A stretch of DNA of 64,000 bases from Streptomyces sp. NBC_00249 (GCF_026342355.1 NZ_JAPEMV010000001.1:434001-498000); one strand, 5' to 3'; shown: positions 33,928 to 43,823, numbered from the stretch's first letter. The notes: generated from the sequence alone by a model not told the origin. A program made the numbers and translations.

Positions 33928-34833
33928 TCAGGCCTGGTAGTCGTAGGTCATGCCGATGCCCAGGGTGCCCTGCGAGGGGAGAAGGCCGGTGGCGACGACG
34001 TCGAGGACGGGAGGCAGCAGCAGTTCGGCGAGGCGGCTCGTCTCCGGGCGGGTCAGCGCGGACCAGGGGGCGGTGGCGAGTTCGTCGGTGAGCCGTTCCA
34101 CCGCGGTGTGCAGCGCGAGTCCGTCCGCCGTGGCGGCGCCGTCCTCGTCGAGCAGCTTCCGGGCGACGAGCCGCCCGCGGGCCTCGCTCCACTCCTGCGG
34201 GGACCACTGGCGGCTCTCGAACACCTCGGCCGGGGCGGCCCCGGCTCCGGAGTGCAGGACCAGGGCCTCGACCGGGTCCAGGTGGTGGGCCTGGAGGGCG
34301 GCGAGGTGGCCGTCGCCGCGGTGCTCGCGCAGGATCGTGGCGGCGTGCCAGAGCACGGTGTGCGGGGCCTCGGGCCAGGTCAGCGCGGCGTTGGCGGCGG
34401 CGAGCGGCCGGCCGGCGGTGGGGGCGGCCTCGGCGGCGCGCCGGGCGAGCCGGGCGGCCTCGGCGAGTTCCGGGGAGTCGGCGCGCGGGCCGAGGAGGGT
34501 GCGCAGGGCGCGGTCGGTGGCGGCGGCGCGGGCCTCGAGGACCCGGGCCGGCGGGGCGGTGCGCCAGGTCTCCGTGACGTAGCGCTCCACCATCGGCGGG
34601 GCGAAGGAGTAGAAGAGCGCGCCGACGAGCCCGGGCGAGGCCGCTCCGAGCGGGGCGGCGCGGAAGGAGAAGTACAGGGGCCAGCGTTCGTCGGTCGCGT
34701 GCCCGAGGGAGGCAGCCTCCTCGTAGGACTCGGGGGCGTAGTAGAGGATCGCGTGGAGGGGCTCCAGCAGCTGCCACAGCTGTCGGGCCGTGCTCAACTC
34801 GTGGGTCTCGCCGGCCGGTGTTCCGTACGTCAT
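33928..34833 (-). CDS. SCO6745-like protein
   Basis: This 301-residue soluble protein starts at ATG 34833 with GGGGGAG upstream. It begins A-R-Q-L-W-Q-L-L-E-P-L-H-A-I-L-Y-Y-A-P-E-S and contains Y-F-S-F-R-A-A-P-L-G, F-Y-S-F-A-P-P-M-V and, in the middle, W-H-A-A-T-I-L-R-E-H-R-G-D-G-H. These are features I associate with the streptomycete SCO6745 family, described as winged-helix-like proteins of unknown role. It is convergent with the lyase gene. A longer frame reaching 35079 consists of proline/alanine filler and crosses the divergent pseudogene, so it is rejected. Confidence 0.78.
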   Translation of the reverse strand: MTYGTPAGETHELSTARQLWQLLEPLHAILYYAPESYEEAASLGHATDERWPLYFSFRAAPLGAASPGLVGALFYSFAPPMVERYVTETWRTAPPARVLEARAAATDRALRTLLGPRADSPELAEAARLARRAAEAAPTAGRPLAAANAALTWPEAPHTVLWHAATILREHRGDGHLAALQAHHLDPVEALVLHSGAGAAPAEVFESRQWSPQEWSEARGRLVARKLLDEDGAATADGLALHTAVERLTDELATAPWSALTRPETSRLAELLLPPVLDVVATGLLPSQGTLGIGMTYDYQA

Positions 34834-34951
34834 CTTCCGCTCCCCCGTGTCCAGTTGGCGATCTCCTGTGCGAGAGGAAGCATAGGCGGCGGCATGCCGG
34901 GCGCGCCCGATGGCGGGGCCTGTACGGGAGGGGCGGGTGAGGTCGCACAGC

Positions 34952-35471
34952 GTGCCGGGCGTCGAAGGCCCGGGCAGGCGGCGTTTCCCCGCCGTCGCGA
35001 CGGGGGCGGCCGCGGCGGCCGGCTGCGCGGGCGGCGGGGGCGGGGCGTGAGCGGCCCGTCCGAGGGCCGGGCGGTTCACCGTCGGCGCCGGACGTCAAGG
35101 CCGAGAACGCCCGGCCCGGGAACGCCGACTGGCAGGTGACCAGGGCCGGTGCGTCCCGTGCCGTCGCGGGCGGGGCGGCGGTGTTCATGACGGGCACGAT
35201 GCGCTGGGGCGAGGCCCTCGGCGCCTCCGGCGACGGGCGGGTCGGCGCGAACCGCGGCCTGGACCCCCGCTCCGGCGCGCTGACCACCCGGGCGACGGAG
35301 AACCTGCTGCGGGTCTTCGCGGCGGGCCCGGCGGGCTGGACGTACCCGCCGCAGGACAACGTCGCGGCGGGTACGGGGGCCGTGAGGGCGGGTACCGGGA
35401 GGGCGGGACTCGGGGAGGGATGGAGGGATATCCGTGGACCTCACCCGGTTGGGCTGTTTAGGATCACATGA
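34952..35471 (+). pseudogene. Ruin of a secreted DMF-type (N,N-dimethylformamidase-like) domain gene
   Basis: From GTG 34952 the frame reads G-R-R-R-F-P-A-V-A-T-G-A-A-A-A-A-G-C-A-G-G, a Tat-lipobox signal, and stops at 35048-35050 after a glycine run. In a shifted frame the text continues to A-E-N-A-R-P-G-N-A-D-W-Q-V-T-R-A-G-A-S-R-A-V-A-G, the opening of the N,N-dimethylformamidase-like domain. That jumps within one codon to A-V-F-M-T-G-T-M-R-W, followed by T-T-R-A-T-E-N-L-L-R-V-F-A-A-G-P-A-G, the closing part of the same domain. A frameshift in a G-run and deletion of the middle, probably several hundred codons, are visible. No intact product is expected. Confidence 0.68.
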
Positions 35472-35545
35472 CGGCATCGCGTGTCGGTCACCGACCGGGT
35501 GAGGCATGGAGGTGTCCGTGACGTGCCTTGCGGAGGCATTCACCC

Positions 35546-35926
35546 ATGGCAGTACAGCTGAACCACACGATCGTCCACTCCCGTGACAACCGGGAGTCCG
35601 CCGAGTTCCTGGCGCACATCCTCGGTCTGGAGGTCGGCCCCGAATGGGGGCCGTTCATCCCCGTGTCCACCGACAACGGGGTCACCCTGGACTTCGCGAC
35701 CATCCCGGCCGAGTCCATCGCCGTGCAGCACTACGCGTTCCTGATCTCCGAGGAAGAGTTCGACTCGGCCTTCCAGAAGATCCGGTCGGCGGGCGTCGAG
35801 TACTTCGCCGACCCGCACCGCAAGCAGCCCGGCGAGATCAACCACAACGACGGCGGCCGCGGGGTCTACTTCCTGGACCCCACCGGCCACGCGATGGAGA
35901 TCATCACCCGCCCGTACGGCGGCTAG
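35546..35926 (+). CDS. VOC (glyoxalase/dioxygenase superfamily) protein
   Basis: This 126-residue protein starts at ATG 35546, with GGAGG nine bases upstream. The N-terminal half carries Q-L-N-H-T-I-V-H-S-R-D-N-R-E-S-A-E-F-L and the C-terminal half G-G-R-G-V-Y-F-L-D-P-T-G-H-A-M-E-I, with H12 and E near residue 120 as likely metal ligands. The spacing fits a single-domain metalloenzyme such as a fosfomycin-resistance or extradiol-type relative, but I cannot name the reaction. The IS30 element begins 46 bases after its stop. Confidence 0.9.
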   Translation: MAVQLNHTIVHSRDNRESAEFLAHILGLEVGPEWGPFIPVSTDNGVTLDFATIPAESIAVQHYAFLISEEEFDSAFQKIRSAGVEYFADPHRKQPGEINHNDGGRGVYFLDPTGHAMEIITRPYGG

Positions 35927-35971
35927 CGACACCATCCCGAACCACCCCAAGGGCCCGCACCCCCTGGCGGT

Positions 35972-37259
35972 TTCTAGGGGTCGTTGCAACACGTGGTCGG
36001 TTTGATCAGGCCGCGAGGAGTTTATGCAGGCGCTCGGCTGGGGTTTCCCAGTCGAGCGTTTTGCGTGGGCGACCGTTGAGCTGGGCTGCGACGGCGTCGA
36101 GGCGGTCGCGGGTGTGGACGGCCAGGTTGGTGCCCTTGGGGAAGTACTGCCGCAGCAGTCCGTTGGTGTTCTCGTTGGAGCCGCGCTGCCAGGGGCTGGC
36201 CGGGTCGCAGAAGTAGACCGGGACGTCGGTGGCGGTGGTGAAGGAGCGGTGTGAGGCCATCTCGGAGCCCTGGTCCCAGGTCAGGGACCGCTTGAGGTGG
36301 GAGGGCAGGGCCTGGACCGTGGCGATGAGCGCGTCGCGGACGTGTTCGGCGCTGCGGCCGTCGGGCAGGTGCAGGAGCATGACGTAGCGGGTGGCGCGTT
36401 CGACGAGCGTGCCGATCGCCGAACTGCCGTCCTTGCCGATGATCAGATCGCCCTCCCAGTGACCGGGCACGGCCCGGTCTGCCGCTTCTGCGGGCCGCTC
36501 GCTGATCATGACCATCGGGTCGGTGAAGCGGGGCTGGCGGGAGTTCGCCTGGCGCTGCGGTCTGCGGCGGGCGCGGCCACTGCGCAGGGCGCCGGCGAGC
36601 TCGCGGCGTAGCTCTCCGCGTCCTTGGACGTAGAGAGCCTGGTAGACGGTCTCGTGGACCACGTGCATCTCCGGCCGGTCGGGAAAGGTTCTGCGCAGAG
36701 CCTGGCAGATCTGTTCCGGGCTCCACCGCTGGTCCAGGCCGGCCTGGACTGCTGCCCGCAGTTCGGGGTTCCGGCCGGTCTTGGACGGCTTGGGGCGCGG
36801 ACGGCGGGCATCGGCGCGGGCCTGGACGGCGTGGGGCCGGTACTGCCCGCTGCCGGGGTGCCGGTTGCGGCGGACCTCCCGGCTGACGGTGGAGGGACTG
36901 CGGCCCAGTTCCGCCGCGATCGCGCGGATGGTGGCCTTCTCCCGCAGCCGGTCGGCGATGTGGATGCGATCGGCCTCGCACAGGTAGCGCGAGGAAACGG
37001 GAGGCGGCACCACCGCGTGTATCGGTGATGCCGCCTTGTTCCCGCCGGACGGATTGCGTCCGTTGCGCCAGCGTCTACCGGTCTTCGGGTTGATCCCGAC
37101 GATCCGGCACGCTTCCTTGTTGTTCAGTCCCTGCCGCATGAGCTGGGAGTATGCCGCCCGCTCCGCAGAGAGCTTCTTGGCTCCCTGCGGCTTACGGTCG
37201 ACCCGGACATCGAAGTCCATCGCACCCCTTGAGCTGGGGTGTTGCAACAACTCCTAGAA
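35972..37259 (-). mobile_element. Complete IS30-family insertion sequence
   Basis: The 1288-base element is bounded by 21-base inverted repeats, left 35972-35992 (beginning TTCTAGGGGTCGTTGCAACA) and right 37239-37259, with 19 of 21 positions matching. It encodes one transposase on the minus strand and nothing else. I see no convincing direct repeat of target DNA beyond chance, which fits the very short duplications of this family. It lies between a VOC gene and an SRPBCC/MarR pair and does not interrupt a recognisable ORF. Confidence 0.9.
36006..37220 (-). CDS. IS30-family transposase
   Basis: This 404-residue protein starts at ATG 37220, just inside the right inverted repeat. The N-terminal helix-turn-helix reads A-A-E-L-G-R-S-P-S-T-V-S-R-E-V-R-R-N, typical of IS30. 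The DDE catalytic domain contains E-G-D-L-I-I-G (first D), L-T-W-D-Q-G-S-E-M (second D) and G-S-N-E-N-T-N-G-L-L-R-Q-Y-F-P-K-G-T-N (catalytic E). All three acidic positions and the R-Q-Y-F-P-K-G motif are present, so the enzyme looks intact. Confidence 0.95.
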   Translation of the reverse strand: MDFDVRVDRKPQGAKKLSAERAAYSQLMRQGLNNKEACRIVGINPKTGRRWRNGRNPSGGNKAASPIHAVVPPPVSSRYLCEADRIHIADRLREKATIRAIAAELGRSPSTVSREVRRNRHPGSGQYRPHAVQARADARRPRPKPSKTGRNPELRAAVQAGLDQRWSPEQICQALRRTFPDRPEMHVVHETVYQALYVQGRGELRRELAGALRSGRARRRPQRQANSRQPRFTDPMVMISERPAEAADRAVPGHWEGDLIIGKDGSSAIGTLVERATRYVMLLHLPDGRSAEHVRDALIATVQALPSHLKRSLTWDQGSEMASHRSFTTATDVPVYFCDPASPWQRGSNENTNGLLRQYFPKGTNLAVHTRDRLDAVAAQLNGRPRKTLDWETPAERLHKLLAA

Positions 37260-37307
37260 CCCAAGATGCGCCGCGGGCCTTTGTCACACCCCGCGCACCC
37301 CCCCCGC

Positions 37308-37338
37308 TGGACAGATAGTCTGTGCGCAGATAATCTAT
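37308..37338 (+). promoter_or_regulatory. Promoter overlapped by an inverted repeat, SRPBCC-MarR operon
   Basis: TGGACA at 37308-37313 and TAATCT at 37331-37336 are 17 bases apart and make a good promoter. An inverted repeat spans the same bases: ACAGATAGTCTG (37311-37322) against CAGATAATCTAT (37327-37338), nine of twelve positions symmetrical. A dimeric repressor bound there would block initiation, and the second gene of the operon encodes a MarR regulator. Confidence 0.7.
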
Positions 37339-37371
37339 GGACACATCATTTGGCCGAAGAAGGAGACCCCC

Positions 37372-37788
37372 ATGTGGGACTACGAGCACAGCGTCGAGAC
37401 CACCGCCACCCCCGGGGCGATCTGGCGACTGTGGGCCGACGTGGAGAACTGGGCCGACTGGAACGCCGAGATCGAGAAGATCGAGATCGACGGCCCCTTC
37501 GCACCGGGCACCCGGATCACCATGACCCCGCCCGGGGACGACCCGGTGGAACTGACCCTCGCCGAGGTCCGCGAGGACGCGCTCTTCGTCGACGAGGCCC
37601 GGTTCGGTGACCTGCTGCTGCGCACCAGCCACCGGATCGACGCACTCGGTCCGGAGCTGACCCGGGTGACCTACCGGATGGAGATCTCCGGCGCGGGCTC
37701 GGACCAGGCCGGACCGGAGATCGGCCCGGCCATCACGGCCGACTGGCCGGACACCATGGCGGCGCTGGCGAAGCTGGCAGCGCGCTGA
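37372..37788 (+). CDS. SRPBCC (START-like) family protein
   Basis: This 138-residue protein starts at ATG 37372 with GAAGGAG upstream. The helix-grip fold is recognised from the opening E-H-S-V-E-T-T-A-T-P-G-A-I-W-R-L-W-A-D-V-E-N-W, the pattern W-x-D-W-N and a long C-terminal amphipathic helix. Members bind hydrophobic ligands or act as polyketide cyclases. The following MarR gene overlaps the stop (TGATG), and the operon promoter carries a palindrome, so the protein may bind or process the same small molecule that the regulator senses. Confidence 0.88.
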   Translation: MWDYEHSVETTATPGAIWRLWADVENWADWNAEIEKIEIDGPFAPGTRITMTPPGDDPVELTLAEVREDALFVDEARFGDLLLRTSHRIDALGPELTRVTYRMEISGAGSDQAGPEIGPAITADWPDTMAALAKLAAR

Positions 37789-38216
37789 TGCCGCTGAGCC
37801 CCGGCGACAGCCCCGGCTTCCTGCTCTGGCACGCCACCCTGCGCTGGCAGCGGGAGATCGCCTCGGCCCTCGCCCCGCTCGGTCTCACCCACGTGCAGTT
37901 CGTGCTGCTGGCCTGCGCCTGGTGGCTCAACTCCCAGGGCGAGCACCCCAACCAGCTGGCCCTCGCCCGCCAGGCCGGTACCGACGTCAAGATGACCTCG
38001 CAGGTCCTGCGCGCCCTGGAGCAGAAGGGCCTGGTGGAGCGGGAGGTCGACCCGAACGACACGCGGGCCAAGCGGCTGCGCGTGACGGCCGCCGGGGCCG
38101 AACTGGCGCCCCGGGCGATCGCCGCCGTGGAGGAGGCCGACGCCCGGTTCTTCCTCCCGGTCCCGGTCGACGAGGCCGTCACCCTGCTCAGGCGCCTGGC
38201 CCGGCCCGGGGACTGA
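37788..38216 (+). CDS. MarR-family transcriptional regulator
   Basis: This 142-residue winged-helix protein starts at ATG 37788 in a TGATG overlap with the SRPBCC gene. The helix-turn-helix and wing read L-A-R-Q-A-G-T-D-V-K-M-T-S-Q-V-L-R-A-L and V-D-P-N-D-T-R-A-K-R, including the conserved D-x-R of the wing. N- and C-terminal helices form the dimer interface. It probably represses its own operon through the inverted repeat in the promoter. Its stop is 3 bases from that of the convergent cobalamin ATPase gene. Confidence 0.9.
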   Translation: MPLSPGDSPGFLLWHATLRWQREIASALAPLGLTHVQFVLLACAWWLNSQGEHPNQLALARQAGTDVKMTSQVLRALEQKGLVEREVDPNDTRAKRLRVTAAGAELAPRAIAAVEEADARFFLPVPVDEAVTLLRRLARPGD

Positions 38217-38219
38217 CGC

Positions 38220-38996
38220 CTACGGCAGGTAGACGATGTTCGGGGCGCCCGTGGTGGGGTGCGGAGAGATGTGGGTGCGCACCCCGTACACCCGCGCCAG
38301 CAGGTCCTCGGTGAGGACCTCGCCCGGCGGCCCGTCCGCCGCGACCCGGCCGCCCGACAGTACGTACAGCCGGTCGCAGAAGGACGCGGCCAGGTTGAGG
38401 TCGTGCAGCACGAGCAGGGCGGTGGCGGGCAGGTCGCGGACCAGGCCGAGGATCTCCAGCTGGTAGCGGATGTCCAGGTGGTTGGTCGGCTCGTCGAGGG
38501 CGAGCAGGCCCGGTTCCTGGACGAGGGCGCGGGCCACCAGCGCGCGCTGCCGCTCGCCGCCGGAGAGCTCGTCGAAGCGGCGGCCCGCGAAGGCGGCCAC
38601 GCCGACCGTCTCCAGGGCTTCGGCGACGCGGCGCGCGTCGTCCGGGCCGTCCTGTTCCCAGAACCGCTTGTGCGGGCTGCGGCCCATGGCGACGACCTCG
38701 CGGACCGTCAGCCCGAAGGTGCCGGCCGCGTCCTGCGGGACGACGGCGACCCGCCGGGCGCGCTCCTTGACCCCGAGCGCGCCGGCGTCGGCCCCGTCGA
38801 GCAGCACCCGTCCGGCGGTGGGCCGCAGGGTGCCGTAGACGCAGCGCAGCAGGGTGGTCTTGCCGCTGCCGTTGGGGCCGACGACACCGACCGTCTCGCC
38901 CGGCCGGGCGGTGAGGCCGATCCCGTGCAGCAGCGTGAGCCCGTCGGTCTCGTAACGGACGGCCTCGACGGCGAGTTCCAGCGGACGGCCCGTCAT
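38220..38996 (-). CDS. Cobalamin-type ABC transporter ATP-binding protein (BtuD-like)
   Basis: This 258-residue ATPase of the iron-siderophore/B12 importer class (FecE/BtuD) starts at ATG 38996. Walker A is G-P-N-G-S-G-K-T, signature L-S-G-G-E-R-Q-R and Walker B L-L-A-L-D-E-P-T-N-H-L-D, with the D-I-R-Y-Q motif of this class after it. It overlaps the permease stop by four bases (ATGA). The cobalamin riboswitch ahead of the three-gene operon indicates that the substrate is a corrinoid rather than a ferric siderophore. Confidence 0.92.
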   Translation of the reverse strand: MTGRPLELAVEAVRYETDGLTLLHGIGLTARPGETVGVVGPNGSGKTTLLRCVYGTLRPTAGRVLLDGADAGALGVKERARRVAVVPQDAAGTFGLTVREVVAMGRSPHKRFWEQDGPDDARRVAEALETVGVAAFAGRRFDELSGGERQRALVARALVQEPGLLALDEPTNHLDIRYQLEILGLVRDLPATALLVLHDLNLAASFCDRLYVLSGGRVAADGPPGEVLTEDLLARVYGVRTHISPHPTTGAPNIVYLP

Positions 38997-40042
38997 CCGG
39001 GGACTCCTTCGGCCCGGGTGGACCTGCGCAGCATCCACAGGAAGAACGGCCCGCCGACCAGCGCGGTGACCACGCCGACCGGTATCTCCTCGGGCGCGGC
39101 GGCCGTACGGGCGAGCAGGTCGGCGAGGGTCAGGAACACCGCCCCGCCCAGCGCGGCCACCGGCAGCACCGCACGGTGCCCGGCGCCCACCACCATCCGG
39201 GCGGCGTGCGGAACCATCAGCCCCACGAAGCCGATCGCCCCGCTGTAGGCCACCAGCACCCCGATGACGAGGGAGGCCAGGACGAAGACGGCGGCCCGGA
39301 AGCGTCCGGTGTCCAGGCCCAGGGTGCGCGCCCCTTCCTCTCCCGCGAGCAGCAGGTCCAGCGGCCGGGCGAGGGCGACGAGCAGGCCGCTGCCCAGGAG
39401 CAGCGCGGCGGCCGGGAGGGCGAGTTCGTCCCAGCGGGCGCCGCCGAGTCCGCCCAGGGTCCAGAACAGCACGGAACGGATCTGGTCGGGGTGCGCGGAC
39501 AGCACCAGCACCAGGCTGGTGAGGGCGGACAGGATGTACTGGACAGCGACCCCGGCCAGGATGAGCCGGCCGGTGGTCATGGTCCCGCCGCGCCGGGCCA
39601 TCGCGTAGACGGCGACGAGCGCGGCCATGGAGCCTGCGAAGGCGGCCAGCGGCAGTCCGGCCCCGCCCGCGATCTGGGCGGCGCCCGCGCCGAAGACGAT
39701 GACCAGGACCGCTCCCGTCGAGGCGCCCGAGGAGGCGCCCAGCAGGAAGGGGTCGGCCAACTGGTTGCGTACGAGGGCCTGGAGCACGGTGCCCGTGACC
39801 GCGAGGCCCGCGCCGACGACCGCCCCGAGCAGGACGCGCGGCATCCGTACGTCCCACACGATGGAGTGGAACGCCCCGCGCCCGCTGCCCGGCGACGCCG
39901 TCGGCGAGGGTCCGGCGAGCACGATGTCGAGCACCCGTCCGGGGGCGATCCGTACGGGTCCCAGGGCGAGCCCGGCGACCGCGGAGGCTGCCAGCGCGGC
40001 GCCGAGGAGGGCGAGGACGGCCGCCGTACGGCGCCGGCTCAC
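38993..40042 (-). CDS. Cobalamin-type ABC transporter permease (FecCD/BtuC family)
   Basis: This 349-residue protein starts at GTG 40042, overlapping the stop of the binding-protein gene. About ten helices are predicted. Family landmarks are R-M-P-R-V-L-L-G-A-V-V-G-A-G-L-A, N-Q-L-A-D-P-F-L-L-G-A-S-S-G-A, G-x-I-x-F-V-G-L-M-V-P-H-A-A-R and the closing P-E-E-I-P-V-G-V-V-T-A-L-V-G-G-P-F-F. It forms the translocation channel of the importer, most likely for cobalamin or cobinamide. Confidence 0.92.
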   Translation of the reverse strand: MSRRRTAAVLALLGAALAASAVAGLALGPVRIAPGRVLDIVLAGPSPTASPGSGRGAFHSIVWDVRMPRVLLGAVVGAGLAVTGTVLQALVRNQLADPFLLGASSGASTGAVLVIVFGAGAAQIAGGAGLPLAAFAGSMAALVAVYAMARRGGTMTTGRLILAGVAVQYILSALTSLVLVLSAHPDQIRSVLFWTLGGLGGARWDELALPAAALLLGSGLLVALARPLDLLLAGEEGARTLGLDTGRFRAAVFVLASLVIGVLVAYSGAIGFVGLMVPHAARMVVGAGHRAVLPVAALGGAVFLTLADLLARTAAAPEEIPVGVVTALVGGPFFLWMLRRSTRAEGVPG

Positions 40043-41031
40043 GCGGCGTCGGGGTGCAGCTGGCGGCCCAGGGACTCGACGGCGTCGGCGACGCGCACAC
40101 CGAGCACGGCGGAGGACAGCGGGAGCACGACGAACCGCTGGTTCCTGATCGCGGGAACCTGCGCCAGCGCCGGATCGTTCAACAGGCGCTGCTTCTTGGC
40201 CTCGACGGAGGTGCCGCCGTAGTCGTAGATGAGGACGACCTCGGGCCTCCGCTCGATGACCTTCTCCCACGACACGTCGCCGAAGGTGTCCTGGAGGTCG
40301 GCGAACACGTTCGTCCCCCCGGCGAGGGAGACGATCTCGTTGCCGATGCCCTGGCCGCCGGAGGTGAAGGCGGAGGCCTCGCCGGAGTCGTAGACGAAGA
40401 CGGCCGGCCGGGCCCTGTCCTTGACCCGGGCGGTGACGGCGTCGACACGACGCTGCTCGTCCTCGACGAGGGCGGCGCCGCGCTCGGGCACGCCGAAGGT
40501 CCGGGCCACCTCGGTGATCTCGGTCTTCAGCTGGGCGAGTCCGACCGGGCCCTGGGTGCAGTACTCCACGCTCAGCCGGGAGTTGATCCCGGCCTTGGCC
40601 AGACCTTCCCGGTCGCGTCCCTGCCCCTTGTCGAAGGCGCTGGAGTATCCCCCGTAGACGAAGTCGGGGTCGGCGCCGAGGAGGACCTCCTTGGAGGGGT
40701 ACTCCTTCGCCAGCACCTTGATCCGGTCGTAGGCGGGCCGGTAGGCGGGCAGCACGGAGTCGTCGAGGTAGGCCGTACCGGCCATCCGGTCCTCCAGCCC
40801 GAGGGCGAGCATGATCTCGGTGGCGTGCTGGTTCATGGTGACGGCGCGCTCGGGCGGGGCCTGGTAGGTGGCGCTGACACCGCAGTTGGTGACGGTGTAC
40901 GGGAACCCGGGCGCGGCCTTCGCGGCGCCGCCGGGCCGGTCGTCCGCCCCGGAGGAGCCGGTGCACGCGGCGAGCGGTATCAGGAGGGTGAGCGGGAGGA
41001 CGGTGCGCAGGGCTGCGCGGGAACGCGACAT
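40039..41031 (-). CDS. Corrinoid-binding lipoprotein of the ABC importer (BtuF-like)
   Basis: This 330-residue extracellular protein starts at ATG 41031. It has a signal peptide and the lipobox L-A-A-C near residues 20-23. The body is a class III periplasmic-binding protein with P-E-R-A-V-T-M-N-Q-H-A-T-E-I-M-L-A-L-G-L at the ligand cleft and a helical backbone linking two lobes. The ribosome-binding sequence GGAGAGG (41039-41045 in plus coordinates) partly overlaps a hairpin of the riboswitch expression platform, so translation should fall when corrinoid is abundant. Confidence 0.92.
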   Translation of the reverse strand: MSRSRAALRTVLPLTLLIPLAACTGSSGADDRPGGAAKAAPGFPYTVTNCGVSATYQAPPERAVTMNQHATEIMLALGLEDRMAGTAYLDDSVLPAYRPAYDRIKVLAKEYPSKEVLLGADPDFVYGGYSSAFDKGQGRDREGLAKAGINSRLSVEYCTQGPVGLAQLKTEITEVARTFGVPERGAALVEDEQRRVDAVTARVKDRARPAVFVYDSGEASAFTSGGQGIGNEIVSLAGGTNVFADLQDTFGDVSWEKVIERRPEVVLIYDYGGTSVEAKKQRLLNDPALAQVPAIRNQRFVVLPLSSAVLGVRVADAVESLGRQLHPDAA

Positions 41032-41043
41032 GGCGAAGCCTCT

Positions 41044-41064
41044 CCGGGGGATCCTCGTCCCCGG
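41044..41064 (-). promoter_or_regulatory. Hairpin of the riboswitch expression platform
   Basis: On the minus strand CCGGGG and CCCCCGG flank a nine-base interior just downstream of the cobalamin aptamer, and the 3' arm touches the ribosome-binding site of the binding-protein gene. There is no U-tract, so control of translation initiation is more likely than transcription termination. Confidence 0.6.
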
Positions 41065-41073
41065 TCGAAGTGA

Positions 41074-41178
41074 AGGCGGTGCGTCAGTGTCTGACTCCCG
41101 GAAGGCCCTGAGGGGGTTTTCCGGTCACAGTGGCGGGACCGCACCGGATTCGCACCGGTTTCCTGTCCTGCACCGCCT
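41074..41178 (-). promoter_or_regulatory. Cobalamin riboswitch
   Basis: Read on the minus strand, the RNA opens and closes with the P1 pair AGGCGGTGC and GCACCGCCT. Inside it contains CCGGTGCGAATCCGG, GTCCCGCCACTG (the B12 box core) and GAGTCAGACACT, in the standard order of the cobalamin aptamer. It lies 43-147 bases ahead of the binding-protein start codon. Binding of adenosyl- or methylcobalamin should shut down the importer operon. Confidence 0.93.
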
Positions 41179-41329
41179 GGGACAACCCGGTCAAGTCTGC
41201 CAGATGCCGCGTTTACCCCTCCCGGTGGGCCGTGGTCACGCCGCCGGTCGGGCGAACCACCGGCCCGGCGCGAGCGCCACCGAGGCCGTCGCTGACGGGT
41301 GCGGGGCCGGGACCAGCGATGATGGAGCC

Positions 41330-41554
41330 ATGAGCGACACGCGGCCGGCCCCCCGTCACAACCTCCGCTTCACCGACCTGGAGGGCGAGGCACCCCCGAG
41401 CCCCGCGGGCCACGCCCGCCGCAGCCACTCCGGCGCGACCGTCGTGACCTGCGCCTGCGGCCTCGACACGGGCGCCCTCCCGAGCGACGACGCCCGCCTC
41501 GTGTACGAACAGCACCGCCACCAGATCCGCGACGAGGCGGACGGCAAGAGATAG
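41330..41554 (+). CDS. Small hypothetical protein
   Basis: This 74-residue protein starts at ATG 41330; the in-frame reading upstream crosses the riboswitch and is rejected. It contains H-N-L-R-F-T-D-L-E-G-E-A, a C-A-C-G pair of cysteines near residue 45 and a polar C terminus. There is no signal peptide or membrane helix. GGAG lies a few bases upstream and a strong terminator follows 46 bases after the stop, both of which support a real gene. No function is recognised. Confidence 0.6.
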   Translation: MSDTRPAPRHNLRFTDLEGEAPPSPAGHARRSHSGATVVTCACGLDTGALPSDDARLVYEQHRHQIRDEADGKR

Positions 41555-41600
41555 CCCTGGCGCGGGCTCAGGCGCACTCGGCACCACAGTCGGGAACGCC

Positions 41601-41650
41601 GAAGGCCCCCGTCCCGCGCGTGGTGCGCGGGACGGGGGCCTTCGGGTTTT
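41601..41650 (+). terminator. Strong intrinsic terminator
   Basis: GAAGGCCCCCGTCCCGCGC pairs with its exact complement after a short loop (41601-41643), and the plus strand continues CGGGTTTT. The T-run serves transcription coming from the small ORF; the same hairpin may also stop minus-strand readthrough from tRNA-Trp. Confidence 0.88.
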
Positions 41651-41657
41651 CCCGTGG

Positions 41658-41731
41658 CAGGGGCGGCAGGAGTCGAACCTGCGACCTACGGTTTTGGAGA
41701 CCGTTGCTCTGGCCAGCTGAGCTACACCCCT
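41658..41731 (-). tRNA. tRNA-Trp (anticodon CCA)
   Basis: The minus strand folds as a tRNA: acceptor AGGGGTG with CGCCCCT plus discriminator G, D-arm around AGCTCAGCTGGCCAGAGC, anticodon arm CGGTCTCCAAAACCG with anticodon CCA, and T-arm CGCAGGTTCGACTCCTGCG-like. CCA follows the discriminator directly in the DNA (41655-41657), so the 3' end is encoded. Confidence 0.95.
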
Positions 41732-41785
41732 TCGGTGGGACCAACCATGACACGGCTCGGCCCGAAGATCCACCGAATTCCTGGG

Positions 41786-43823
<2,038 letters not shown>

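Noticed and set aside
30830..35359. A 1509-codon open frame on the minus strand across the lyase and isomerase genes
   Set aside because: It is a shadow of high-GC coding DNA on the other strand. The plus-strand genes have starts, ribosome-binding sites and catalytic motifs.
38220..41031. Siderophore importer
   Set aside because: The riboswitch ahead of the operon is of the cobalamin class, and no iron box or siderophore gene is nearby.
41601..41731. Integration (att) site at tRNA-Trp
   Set aside because: No integrase gene and no duplicate of the tRNA 3' end was noticed in the window. The hairpin next to it is an ordinary terminator.
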